This document shows, piece by piece, positions 11,201-21,610 of a stretch of DNA of 64,000 nucleotides. The notes under the pieces are model-generated. The model searched no databases. It was not told where the DNA came from and saw only the letters and a program-made list of their open reading frames with translations. The number at the start of each line of letters is the position of its first letter. The first letter of the stretch is position 1. The stretch is from the NCBI GenBank assembly GCA_033964015.1, contig CM066912.1, positions 22,741,073-22,805,072 on the forward strand. The letters run 5' to 3'. The translations under genes were made by a program, and so were the position numbers. The DNA comes from Scolanthus callimorphus. Its lineage: Eukaryota; Cnidaria; Anthozoa; Actiniaria; Edwardsiidae.

Positions 11201-14200
11201 GCGGGCAGTTCGTGACGTCAAACTTCAGACATTAGGATTGATGCACTCTAATGACGTCATAACGCGCGCAAGTCAATAGGTTTGGCCGCCGCCTTGATTT
11301 TCATCACGAAGGCGAAAGCCAATTTAGCCAATATTCTAGTTGAATCTGCTATGCTTTTTGCCGAAGGATCAGGGCTCATGATATCTAAACATCAACGATG
11401 GCTATTTGAATTGAATACGAAGAGAAAAATACTAATGGACGTAAGCTGAAGTTAAAAAATCGTTACGCCTTGCAAGGCCTTGTCGTCGACTTCGTTCAGC
11501 TCAGTAAGAATTCCTTGTTGCTGAATAATAAAACAATTATTGAATTCGGTTTTCGCATGATAGTGAGATTTGTCAACGCCTCGAGTTAGTGTTATCCGCC
11601 TCAGCTTCGCTTCTGCAGATAACACAAACCTCGGCGTTGACAAATCTCACTATCATGCTCAACCTCCAATAAGTGTTAATTATCAGATGATCTGAATTAG
11701 GTGACAAAAAGAGGTAAAGACCGTTAGCCGGTTTATTGTCCATTAGGGACGTGTCATTATTTATCCAAGGCCAGAAATGTTTGTCGGGGGGGGGTGGGGG
11801 GGGGGTGGGGGGGGGGGGGGGGGCAAGCCTTAGTCATCCTTTGTTTTTGCTAGGGGTGCAAGCAGTTATTTCCCCACATGTTGACACTACGCTAGCTACG
11901 GCCCTGTTACAGCGTGGGGAGGGCTACTTTTTTTAAATAAGGCACTCTACCATTTTTGGCATACTATGACGGCTATAAAGGAACGGGCTTTCCAAGTTCG
12001 GCAAGTCTGACCAGACATTTAGTCATATGCTGAAGTTCTCTAACATCAACGTCATTATCCGAAATTTCATCTTATCCTCCGGCCTCTGACTCATCAGTTT
12101 CTCCATCACTCTCTGACTCGACATCTTCCCGATTACGCTCGGACTCGTCATCTGCACTATCTGTATCACTCTCTTCATCGTTCAAATATTGTTGTAAAAA
12201 AATTATGACCCTTCCCCTAAACAGGAGTGAAACAAATTATGACCCTCCCTTTAGACAAACGAAAAAAAAATTAGGGCCCTCCCCATAAAAATGGGAACCC
12301 CCCCCCCCCCCCCCCGCTTTTCCCTTTTTCCCTCCCGCGCTAAATAATGGCACGTCCCTTACACTTACCATTTACATCCCTTCGAAGCTTGTTGAGTTCG
12401 CATATATAGCCTCTTGGGCTATACGGACCTACACAGGCCAGATCGTTCAGTCCTCCGGTGCTTTCTAAGTATTCTTTAGCGATATTCGCGCAGTACCCGT
12501 CACCTGATGGCTGGTAACGTTGCCAGTGGTCAATGGTGAGAGCCGCTCCACTTAGCCAAGTCCACGTCAGGTTAAATCTTTTTCCAGTACCGTGAAGGCC
12601 TTTAGAAAAAACAAATCCTAAAATAAGAAGGTTTTAGGGTAGCCTGGATACACGGCCGTCAATCGTACCAAGTCCCTGTGTGAGTAAAAACGTCCGAACA
12701 ACGAACTGAAACATTCCATACTGATGACGTAGGAGCTCTGCTTTTCATTTCAATGAAGGAGTTCATCTGACTGCCACTCAAGATGATACGGTGATCACCT
12801 TTAGAATATTCCATTGATAACGAAAGCGCTATATGAGATTTTATAATTATTACTATCATTCTATTATTTGATCATCCAAAGAAGAAAATTGCTTTTTGAT
12901 AAATACATATTAATATAATTATAACTTATTAATAGTTAATATAAATTATGAGCCCATAAGTAAGAGCCTCCAACTGGCTTGTAAAATCGAGCCCGTTTTT
13001 CCCAACCTTCTATTTTTAGAATAAAGTTGCAAGGTTATTATTTGTTTGTTGGGACCTAGAGAGCATACATTAGATCACCTTTCCCTAAGTTGTGCCTAAA
13101 TACCTAAAAATCATTCCCAAAGTTGCATCAAAATCTGGAATGCTGTGTTTTGCGATGATGACTATTTGAGTTCGAAATCTTGATCTCATGTATTCAAAAA
13201 TTAAAATTTAGAAACGTATAGAAACCTCTGTTTCACTGCAGTCGGCTGGACACGCCGTCGGTGTTTGGGTAATGCGAGGCACCGTGTGATCTAACCTTAT
13301 GCAGGATGTTTCGTCGAATGTCTAGGAAATAGAAAACGGTTCTTATGGGCTGCAAATTATTGTGTGATGATTCCGGGATAGTAGTATTATCCGGAAAGCT
13401 CATCTAGCCAGAGAGACGAGAGAGAGACGGAAGTTGCATAATTGAGCGATTTGATTGGTTGAGCTGGTTCTACACCGTCACTGTCGCACGATCAATCGCA
13501 AGATCAATAGACCTCTTTCGCTTGGGCGTAATGTGTGCCCATTTCAGATCACGTGGCGTTCATTTGAATAATCTTTCTTTTTGGGTTGCTTCCATATTCA
13601 TATGCCCTTCGGTGCGTAGCAGAAAAACAAAGAAAGAATACTCATGGGAATGCCACGTGATCTGAAATGGGACAACATTACGCCCAAGCGAAAGGGGTCT
13701 ATTATAAACATGGGGTGAAGGGATTGGAATTTCAACTGCAAAATTCAGGCAATGTTTGCCTTCAAGTTTTGATTCAATGGTATAATAATCGAATTGTCGG
13801 CGAGAATTCGTATTGCGATGAATGAGATGTCATCAATTTATCTCCAAAGATCGACCACAAGTTACCTACAGTGTCTAATCTGAAAACTAGATACATATGC
13901 ATATGAAGGGGATATATTTTTTGTAACAGCGTGAAATGTGCATCGATCACCGAAATATGAAAACCCATTTAATTTATGCAGTTGCATCTCCATTCCTCTC
14001 ACCTCCCCGATCTAGAGTCATTACCTATATGCCACTCGTTGCTGTGAGGGTTTGTGAGATTCTGTATCTCGTCCGTAATGTACTTCCATTCATCTTCCGT
14101 TTCTATGGAAACCAGATCTCCATGGTTTCTTATGCAAATCTTCCTATTATCTTTCCATGTGCAGCCCTTTCCCACGAAGGCATACCGCTTGTCTTTGTAT

Positions 14201-17168
14201 TCCTTCAACACTTTTAAGTCAAAAGCAATTAATTATATTCAGTTATAGTGCATCTTCCAAGACATGTATTTAAATTATTAAATTACTAAATAGAGAATAA
14301 TACATGGGCGCGCTGGGATATGGAATTTATCTTCGTGAGTGTTCAAATGGTGATATCTCACGACAGGGTCCTGAAGGGGGGGTCCCAATCCCGTTTCCCG
14401 GCCGTTTTTTTCGCAAAATCCTGTTCCCAGTAGGTAAAATCCCGTTCCCGGTAGGACCAGTAGGTGAAATCCCGGCGCACGAAAACCGTGATGTTAAAAT
14501 TGAGATTCCTGCTTTTATCGGTACTATCTCTTGGTCCTGTAGGTTGTATTGTCCATGCACCCCGCAAATGACGAAATTGTTATTATTGCAACCAAATGAC
14601 GATTTACTATGCTTGCAATATCGATTTCTCTCCAACATAGTGATTGTCCGCCAGGCCTATCACTATAAAGGCTTTTCGTGATCCCCTATTTGAACTAATC
14701 GGATATATTTTACAGGAATTTCTCTTCTGTTGCGCGTGAAGCGCGCCCTGTTTTAATTAATAAACGAATTTCATCAAGCCTCAGAAAAAAGGTAGATGAA
14801 CAATGTATTTTTGTGCATAGCAAATAAAGCCTGTAGTTTGTATTCTTCGTGCACGACGCAAATGACGAAATCGTCATATTTGCGGCCGAACTGATGAATT
14901 TCTATGTTTGTAACGTCGATCTCACGCTCACGGGCTTCCTTCGAACATAGTAATTGCCTGCCAGGCCTATCACCGGCACGCGGGGAGTTTGTTTTTCCTC
15001 GCTAAGATACAAATGTTCTTGTAACGAGCATTCCATTTAAACGGCACTAGCATACTGTCTTCGTTTGCGGGATATCTCAAACCCAATATTACATGTTTCT
15101 CCTTATGCGAAATTATTTACGTATTGAAAGAAGAGAACTACAAAAATGCAAAGCCAAATGATATAGAAATTGCTGGAATAACACCGCAGAAAATGTCTTG
15201 TGATCCCCCCTTTCAGGGCTTCAGGTTTCGAGAGTTTCCCCCCTTTCGCTCACCCCAAAATAAAATGATCATCTGCCCGTATATATCTCGTCCTCAATTT
15301 TGATACAAAAGATATATCATACGATCCTATTCAAAAAGTGGTTCCGCCGTTTTTTAAAATGCCTATGTCAAGTTATCAAACCGTTTACCAAAACCTCGCA
15401 AATTCCGAGGGACCAAAAAAAGCAAAACGAGGGCCTTAATTTAGAAGGGGCGAGAAGTGAAATTCTATTTTCAGGTGCCTTCTGTAAGGATACTCTAAAC
15501 AGTCTTAAAATGCGAAAAATGGTATATATTGACGACTTTTTATTAGGATACACAGGATATACAAGGAGAGATTTGAAAAATCTCGTTCCCGTTGAAGCAT
15601 CTTGATTCCCATTCCCGTAAGACAAATCCCGTTCCCGGTAACCAAAATCCCGTTTTCCCGGCCTAAAAAAAGGCGAATCCCGGCTCCCGTTTTACCCCTT
15701 CAGGACCCTGTCACGAATGAGCGCAGCGAACGAGTTTTAAAACAAAACGAGTTTTTTTTTTGTACTAGCCAGTACGTTTGGTGTTTTGGCGTTTTGGCTT
15801 AACTGTCATATGTTTTTAAATATTATTATCCAACCTCTTTTTATGCAATTGTTTTTTAACATAAATTAAATATGTACATCGGGTATTCAAACTTACCGAA
15901 GTCACGTGGCTGTGAGGCGCATTCATTTTCAAAAACAAATTTCATTTCAATCTGCAATTCACAAAATACGAAATATAAGATGCAAAGGATCAATAGACAG
16001 CATTTATGACGGTTTCCTGTCTTCTAATTTAAATATACTCGTTTTTCTAATTCCCTCGAGATCTAATTTAAGAAGGGTTTATTTAAGACAAACGAAATTT
16101 TTTCAATAAATTTTCTGTCATTTTAAATAAACTTATACTATTTGGACCTGTATCCTGAGCACATTGTGAAAGATATCGTGCTGTTTGTGTTTGACACTCA
16201 CTTTTAATGGTCTTGTTATCGAAGTCCTACTATTTTGTCTAAAACATTATCTAGCGACAATATCATCCCCTTGACGAACAATCGAGGTATTAGTACCATA
16301 AACACTTTTCAACGGATAACTGCAATATTTTTTTAAGGATGCGGATTGAATGTTTCAAATGAAATATGGTTGTAGTTTTCTTTGGAGATAGGGATTACGT
16401 TTCTAGAAAAAAAGACATATACTTTTTGCGCAGCTTAAATATTTTCATCTTACTACTGAACATGAGGCATTGTGCCCTTTTATTAAGATGTTAGTTTACT
16501 GTTTTACTGCACTGTCGGCATAATTCTGCGAACTTTGCGCGCATTAATTAATTGTGTTTTCAAAGTGTTCTCTGAATCATGGAATTATTATGTTGAATCG
16601 AACATCTAAAGTAACACGGTAGCGTTTCTATGGTTGCTAAGTGTTGGTTGTGCGATCGAAGGAAGATGCTAAGACACGGTTTGTTGCTTTCAGAGTTCGC
16701 AGAGAATTATTTCAAAAAAGTAGTAATTTAGGTTTTTGACATGAAGATGGATCGAAACTTTCCTATTACTTTCACAATGCACTTTAAATCTAATTGATAT
16801 AAGTAAAGGTGAGATACTGCAGATCGCATTTTCTTTCATTTTCGCTGTCGCTATTGCTGATAGCTTGTTTCTTACTTGTTCTGCTATTTGCATTGCTTTA
16901 ACAGCAGGTTATTATTATCGTTTCACTTTGTATCACAAATGGAGAAGTCAAAAACATGCGAATAGCACAGTTGGCAATGGCATTATATAGTTCGTAAATG
17001 ACGATTTTTTTGCGCTGGGTTAGGCAGCTGTAATGTAGACAACGTAAAAAATGTATACCACTTCTTTTTTAATACATCTTCTTAATACAACAAAGCAATA
17101 AAAAGACAATGGCCTACCTGAATTGTGTATACCATAATCAGAAACCACCATCCTTCTTTGCGAAGCAT
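8206..17168 (-). CDS. Secreted single-domain C-type lectin, complete 5-exon gene
   Basis: Minus-strand exons are 17168-17118, 15951-15897, 14210-14025, 12599-12369 and 8285-8206; the joined length is 603 bases, giving 200 residues plus stop with no frame break. Residues 1-17 form a hydrophobic signal peptide (WWFLIMVYTI). The C-type lectin domain covers about 37-166: WHIGL at 95-99, WTW at 110-112, paired cysteines 61/164 and 134/153 expected to form the two canonical disulfides, plus Cys28 and Cys52. The calcium/sugar motif positions read QPS (127-129) and LND (148-150) instead of EPN or QPD and WND, so calcium-dependent mannose or galactose binding is doubtful. There is no transmembrane segment; the tail is basic (FIRKEEK). 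The first four exons are well supported. The last rests on phase match and a strong acceptor. Known relatives act in extracellular recognition; the role here is inferred only. Confidence 0.8.
8281..8322. repeat. 20-bp tandem duplication of a splice acceptor tract
   Basis: GCTGTAAAAAGAAAAGGAAA occurs twice in a row. On the minus strand this gives two consecutive pyrimidine tracts, each ending TTTTTACAG, immediately before the putative last lectin exon. Confidence 0.8.
8686..8810. mobile_element. Palindromic element, family with 61489-61637
   Basis: Starts CTGCAGAAACCCATGGG and contains paired GGGAAGTGTTCGGA and TCCGAACACTTCCC. The CTGCAG...GGTAGAAGAA block is present inverted at 61590-61637. 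Confidence 0.75.
8830..9470 (+). mobile_element. tRNA-derived SINE-like element interrupted by a MITE
   Basis: The head carries Pol III promoter-like boxes: an A-box-like TGGCCGATTGG and a B-box-like GTTTGAGTCC about 37 bases apart, as in tRNA-derived SINEs. The body is split by the MITE at 8942-9301 and resumes at 9302. The right limit is approximate. Confidence 0.5.
8942..9301. mobile_element. MITE with 7-bp target-site duplication CTTCCCG
   Basis: Terminal inverted repeats CCCGGGGGGG / CCCCCCCGGG, each followed inward by a CCAAAAAT/ATTTTTGG block. Flanked exactly by CTTCCCG at 8935-8941 and 9302-9308. Subterminal copies of ACCTTTTAGGG recur inside. Confidence 0.85.
9471..10880. other. Lectin intron 4 sequence without recognised features
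   Basis: AT-rich intronic DNA with poly-A and AAGA-rich runs near 9990-10200. No exon was supported on either strand. Confidence 0.45.
10884..11065. mobile_element. MITE copy, family with 13506-13703, left end decayed
   Basis: Inverted arms share CAGATCACGTGGCATTC and GAATGCCACGTGATCTG. The right end GCGAAAGAGGTCTA matches the intact copy at 13.5 kb, while the left end is degraded beyond GGCGTGCAATG. Confidence 0.85.
11555..11658. repeat. Hairpin, about 26 bp near-perfect arms
   Basis: GCATGATAGTGAGATTTGTC at the left is matched by GACAAATCTCACTATCATGC at the right. Inner arms GTTATC/GATAAC also pair. Confidence 0.85.
11746..12358. mobile_element. Harbinger-like TIR element, TTA target-site duplication
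   Basis: The ends GGGACGTGTCATTATTTA and TAAATAATGGCACGTCCC are inverted copies, flanked by TTA at 11743-11745 and 12359-12361. A 3-bp TWA duplication and GGG termini are typical of PIF/Harbinger elements. It contains a long G tract, a C tract and, on the minus strand, an acidic coding-like remnant. It sits inside lectin intron 4, beginning at intron position +11. Confidence 0.8.
12030..12215 (-). pseudogene. Acidic coding-like remnant inside Harbinger-like element
   Basis: Read on the minus strand: QQYLNDEESDTDSADDESE, continuing through further Asp/Glu/Ser-rich sequence to a stop, then after a break DNDVDVRELQHM. A related piece (QQHLDDKEGKTDADSG) occurs in the element at 21.6-22.8 kb, so the segment belongs to the element family. 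It could derive from the element's own protein. Confidence 0.4.
12369..12599 (-). CDS. C-type lectin exon 4, C-terminal half of domain
   Basis: 77 codons in phase 1 to phase 1, acceptor TTTCTAAAG, donor GTAAGT. Shows WTWLSGAAL, DHWQRYQPSGDGYC, GLNDLAC and GYICEL, the second half of the lectin fold with its last cysteine. Confidence 0.88.
13506..13703. mobile_element. TA-flanked MITE (Tc1/mariner-type ends)
   Basis: GACCTCTTTCGCTTGGGCG at the left is inverted at the right as CGCCCAAGCGAAAGGGGTC, both flanked by TA. The arms continue through CATTTCAGATCACGTGGC. It sits in lectin intron 3. Confidence 0.85.
14025..14210 (-). CDS. C-type lectin exon 3, N-terminal half of domain
   Basis: 62 codons in phase 1 to phase 1. 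Shows CTWKDNRKIC, then HGDLVSIETEDEW and the start of WHIG, the typical first half of a C-type lectin fold; donor GTAATG. Confidence 0.88.
14285..15760. mobile_element. Foldback element of the 26.9/46.4 kb family, disrupted
   Basis: The left part (TAGAGAATAATACATGG, then GGGATATGGAATTTATC) and the right part (GAATGAGCGCAGCGAACGAG) match the copies at 26885 and 46408. The two halves are separated by the 14364-15710 insertion. Confidence 0.65.
14364..15710. mobile_element. TIR DNA transposon, 6-bp duplication TCACGA
   Basis: Ends CAGGGTCCTGAAGGGG and CCCCTTCAGGACCCTG, flanked by TCACGA at 14358-14363 and 15711-15716. Just inside both ends are direct AAATCCCGTTCCCGG-type repeats. Internal DNA at about 14560-15040 is shared with 22060-22510, and the left end recurs at 63693. 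No intact transposase is readable. The CAGGG end recalls hAT elements, but the usual hAT duplication is 8 bp, so the superfamily is left open. Confidence 0.8.
15897..15951 (-). CDS. C-type lectin exon 2
   Basis: Acceptor TGAATTGCAG, donor GTAAGT; encodes FVFENECASQPRDF plus flanking residues. It enters in phase 0 and leaves in phase 1. It contributes an extra cysteine ahead of the lectin domain. Confidence 0.75.
15960..17110. other. Lectin intron 1
   Basis: AT-rich intronic DNA. Nothing further recognised. Confidence 0.5.
17118..17168 (-). CDS. C-type lectin exon 1, signal peptide
   Basis: ATG at 17168; 17 codons (basic start, then WWFLIMVYTI) ending CAG before donor GTAGG, phase 0. Confidence 0.7.
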
Positions 17169-17199
17169 GTTCACTTGTGGTGTGGCTTTTCGTTAAGAT

Positions 17200-18620
17200 G
17201 GCGCAAGGCTTGCACGCAGCTTTCGGAGTGAAAGTCCAGTTCCACGGGTGTGGAAGATATTTGCTTGGTTTAATTGACGTTCAAAAGACGGATTGAACTA
17301 TCAATGTTGGATTTTGACTCAGTTCTGGATTATTCTGGCGCCAGCACGAAACCCTCAAGAAAGAAAAAACCTTCACTTTTCATTTCCGCCGGACCATTGT
17401 TCTGTAGAATTTCACAATCTTAGTCAAAGATGTTCAGATGCAATAAAAAAGATTATATTTTTTTGTCGTTAAACCCCTCAAGTATATGTTATTCCTGCAC
17501 TGTTGAATCTAATATGCTAAAAAGAAGTGAATTTTAGGAAATATAGCCGAGGGCAAAACATGATCCGCGAGTCATTAAAGTTACTTAAGACTTAATTTGA
17601 AGGGCACTATAGGGTCTTTAATACTCTAATGGAATAAGAAAAAACGGTAAAACTCCTTTGCGACGGCTATTTTCAGAAACGAAAAGGCAATATTAAACAT
17701 TTAGGATGAAGATAAGACTTTGATAAATGGGAATAATAGCTTCTTTTCGCCACAGATTTTTGTGCCTTCAATAGTTGCGGCATTCATTTCAAATCAAAGC
17801 CTTTTCATTGGCTCCCGTCCCCAGACCCGACGTATCCTGTTTCTAGGTAAATTGACAAATATATCCGCAGAGTGTTGATTCGCTCGGAAGTATAAATTCG
17901 TGAGTGTGGTCACTATATCACAAGTAGAATACTGATAAAGGAATATACAACAATTAAGTATCAATCGAAAAGTCCTTATCAGTAGCTTATGTGTCCTCAA
18001 AAACACTTCGCTTCGAGTCCTTACAACCTGACACAGTTCACAACATATAAGTCCGTACAGGCTTTTGTTTCTCACAGCGGGTATAGCCTCACGTAAAAAA
18101 ACGTAGGCTTAGTTCATGACGGGGATTCAAGAAACCCATTGGGGGTGAGGAGGGATTGTCAATTGTCTATCAAAAAAAGAGTGTGGTTTTCATAAGCCTG
18201 TAAAACACACTTTTAGTTTAGCATATTTACTACTAATACACCATGATTTTGTGCTGACTTGACTACTATGACCTTGACTATTGCGCCTTGTTTCACGGGT
18301 TGAAAAACACTCGTAAATACAGGGAACCAATAGCAATCATTAATTTGAAGGAATGTGAATACACTATCTTGAATTATAAACATGACTTTCAAGCAGAGAT
18401 TACCAGAACGCGAAGCTTAAAAAACCCACGGGTTTTTTTAACCGTATCAAACTGGCTGCGAAATAAATGCATCGTCATGTTCAAAGAAGATCAGATTTCC
18501 CGGTGCGTCTGCAATGCAATATAGTTCCACAGATGACGTAACAGCTTATCATGAAGTACATACGCCACGAGAAGCATCGAATGACGCGAGACGATTGAAT
18601 GGTTCGTGGCGTCTTCTGTG
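17200..18620. other. Stretch without a recognisable gene
   Basis: Would contain the promoter of the lectin gene (start at 17168, transcribed leftward). No clear TATA or other element was identified. Confidence 0.4.
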
Positions 18621-18699
18621 TTTCTAGAGCAGATTTCGTATGTCTATGAAAAGTGCCGCGACCGTGACCGTGCGACTAAGACTAGAGCAGATTTCATAT

Positions 18700-18740
18700 A
18701 ACTAATATATAGATTTAGGCAATGCCTAAAAGCGGAACTC
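18700..18740. repeat. Short dispersed repeat, inverted copy at 57070-57110
   Basis: ATATAGATTTAGGCAATGCC followed by TAAAAGCGGA matches, reverse-complemented, the 57.07 kb sequence CCGCTTTTAGGCAGTGCC followed by TAAATCTATATA. Confidence 0.7.
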
Positions 18741-19560
18741 CAATCATACACACCCCACGTCTTACTCACAGGGAGCTCACCTTTTAGTCCAGTCAATCTA
18801 CGGTTTGACCGGGAACTAATTGCAACAAAAGCTTTTTCGACGGTTTTGTGCTACATTTAGTCCCCAAATGAACATACTAAAAGTCCCAAAAATCGGAGTT
18901 CAGGAACACGCCGGAAACGGCAATTGAAAAATCCCATGGCAAAGCTTGTATGAAAAACCACAGGGAGCCCAAATCTCGAAAAATGCAGAACATTAAAATA
19001 GAGTCATTTAATGAAACTTTCGACAATGCAAATGATTCGAATTATTCCGAAACACAATTTTGAACATAAATAGTACAGGTTTTAGTTGTATTTTCGTACT
19101 TTTTATTAAATAATCACTCAATTCTATTTCCTCAGAGTTTGATAACTGGAACTAATATTAGGAGGCGCCAGCTAGTGACGCTTTTGTTCGATAAATTATC
19201 TCCGTTGATAGCCATACTATCTCAGATTAACAAATATTTGATGTTAGCATTGATTACGCAGACATTTAAGACAATAACAAGAGAAAAATAAAAATAATTG
19301 GGATCGAGATGCCGCACAAAATAGCTGACACATTAACTGGTTCCTGAATCCCTCAAAGTCAAGGCAAGTTGGCTTCTTATTTCTAGCGTATGTTGATATA
19401 GATTATATATTATTAGATGACCTTGAATTCATATTCAGTGTTATTAATAGCCACCAAAGAGGAGGCCAATTTTACCAGTTGACCTGGTCTCAGTCCGTGT
19501 CCTCAGGACTCTCTCATCAAAGACGCCATAGGAGAGTTGGTGCATCCGCAAACAATTTAA

Positions 19561-19893
19561 ACCTCAAGGTCGTGCTTTCACAAGAGCACCGGAGAATACT
19601 GCAGTCCTGAATGCAGTTGCAGCGTCCAATATGGAGACGTTACTGTGGAGCCGCTGGTCGGTCAGAGTGAGGAGGGGCGATACGATCAGGCCCGTAGGTG
19701 GGATGTTTCAGAGGTTCGAACGAATCCCCTTCAGTCCAGAAAAATCAGGCTTTTGGTCACAAAACAGGAAGGTTTGTACAGGATTTCTTTTTCTGTAAAA
19801 CTGAGGACAACGAGCCCCTCTCCAAAGAATGCGAGCTACGGGCCTGACGAGGATGTCACCGCGCAATATCCATCCCCAATCTTCACACCTTGA
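19561..19893 (+). pseudogene. Coding-like segment in loop of large foldback
   Basis: An open frame of about 110 codons without ATG: a cysteine-rich start (EYCSPECSC), then VQYGDVTVEPLVGQSEEG, then RRWDVSEVRTNP and a Lys/Arg-rich part. Composition is protein-like and unlike the AT-rich flanks. No family is recognised. It may be a host gene fragment carried by the foldback or a remnant of its own gene. Confidence 0.35.
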
Positions 19894-20900
19894 TCTTCAC
19901 ACCTTGATCTTCACTGATGGTTTCGCTGTCTGACTTATAAATACACTTTTCAGCAACAGTAGATGTTGGAAGGCGATTCTGTGGTTCGGGGGACGAGGTC
20001 TCGCCTGTCCGTTTTAAGACCGCACTGGTACCTTAAATCATGTCCAGCTTCCAGCCAGGTTTGCTATCATAGATAAGAATATTTCCCCTTTCGAGATTGA
20101 GATATTTCCTTTTTGTTTATTGTGCTTTAGGGAGTCGAATATTGTACTTGCGAAGCAAGTATGGAGAGCTGGCATGCTTCTTGAAGGCCGCGCGTGCTCT
20201 TTTCTATCCCGTAGGGGGGCGAAAGTCTGGCCGAGAACATGGACCGAGACCATGCGGGAAGGCAAGCTAAGCTCGCACTAAAACTGGCCACCTCTTTCAA
20301 ACTATTGTTCATTGTGGCTATTAACTGAAGAGGAATTCAGGGACATTCACATCTAAGAATGAATTTAAAATATATCAACATACGCAGGAAATAAATATCT
20401 AACTTGCCTAGTGACTTTGAAGTACTTTGAGGGTTTCAGGAAACCAGTCAAACGGTATGAACGATCTCGATCCCAATTATTTTGAATTTTTTTGTCTGGG
20501 TAATCCATGTTGTCATCAAATATTTGTTAATCTGAGATTAGTATGGCTATCATAGGAAATAACTTAACGATTCAAAGTGTTCCTTGCCGGCGCCTCCTAT
20601 TCCAAACTTTTGCGCCAAATAGAATTGAGTGATTATTTAATAAAAAATACCATAAAACAACTAAAACGTGTGCCATTTATGTTCAAAATTATGATTCGGA
20701 ATAATATGAATCATTTGTATTGTCGAAAGTTTCCACAAGACGAGTCTATTTAAATATTGTGCACTTTTCGAGATTTGGGCTCCCTGTGGTTTTTCATACA
20801 AGCCTTGTATGGGAATTTTCAATCACCGTTTTCCGATTTTTTGGGACTTTTAGTATGTTCATTTGGGGACTTTTCACAGTCATACAAAATCTGCTCTATT

Positions 20901-21610
20901 ACAGTACAGGACCACAAAAAATGTTTTTCATAAAAATGAGACGCGATAAGGCGTGCGCGTGTCGGAGCGCGTGTGCAACTTTGCTGGACCTCACCTATAA
21001 TGTAATTCGTTTGCCCTCCAGATTCATTCAACAGTGCGCATCTCAAGGGCATTTGAAAACATAAGTCATGATTATGGGTGATGTGGAATGTCGAATGGGC
21101 ATTATCATTAGAGATAGTCTAACATACTTGGATCGTTATTTGCGTTAATCCTTTTAATACTATATCACGACTACAGTGACCCCCTTGTTCATCTCTAAAG
21201 GCTATGTGCACAGAGTTCGTGTCCAATGCGTTACACAAAGGTGTCTTTCAGCGGTGCGTTTTGATTGGTTAGCGGTCACGTTTTGCGATGTCTTTTCGCG
21301 GTGCGTTTTGCGATGCTATTTAGCGGTGCGTTTTGTGATGCCTCATTGGAGGTGCTGATGCTCGGTCTTGTTCTCTTACTATTTTAATTCCTGTTGCAAT
21401 GTCAGACACTTTCGGAAAAACGTCTCTACTTACTGGATGAGTTTATATAGAGAGAGGCTACATTGGCGCAATTGTAGAAGGTGCAGAAGAGACAGTAGTT
21501 TTTAAGAGATGATTCAATTGGCATTTGTTCAGACGCTGGATTTCTATTTCCCGTAAAAAAATTAGAGGAGTTTCAAAAATATAATTCACAGCAGGTTAAA
21601 GTATACTTAA
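20901..21610. other. Stretch without a recognisable gene
   Basis: Contains three close variants of GCGGTGCGTTTTG(C/A)GATG between 21250 and 21345, a small degenerate tandem. Nothing else was seen. Confidence 0.45.

Larger units (their letters stand above)
18626..20900. mobile_element. Large foldback/TIR element, arms about 0.6 kb
   Basis: The sequence from 18858 to about 19455 is matched, inverted, by about 20309 to 20872. Examples are CCCCAAATGAACATACTAAA / TTTAGTATGTTCATTTGGGG and CAAATATTTG plus TTAATCTGAGAT near the inner part. Outer ends (AGAGCAGATTT and AAATCTGCTCT) pair as well, but the left arm is broken by about 200 extra bases at 18656-18857. The loop of about 850 bases contains coding-like sequence. 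No transposase was recognised. Confidence 0.8.

Noticed and set aside
14304..14681. 125-codon plus and 103-codon minus ORFs
   Set aside because: They read the TIR and AAATCCCG subterminal repeats of the 14.4 kb transposon (GNGILPTGN-type peptides). The copy at 63.7 kb gives the same artefact.
20720..21064. 114-codon plus ORF
   Set aside because: Mostly the right arm of the large foldback; the equivalent frame on the left arm is not open.
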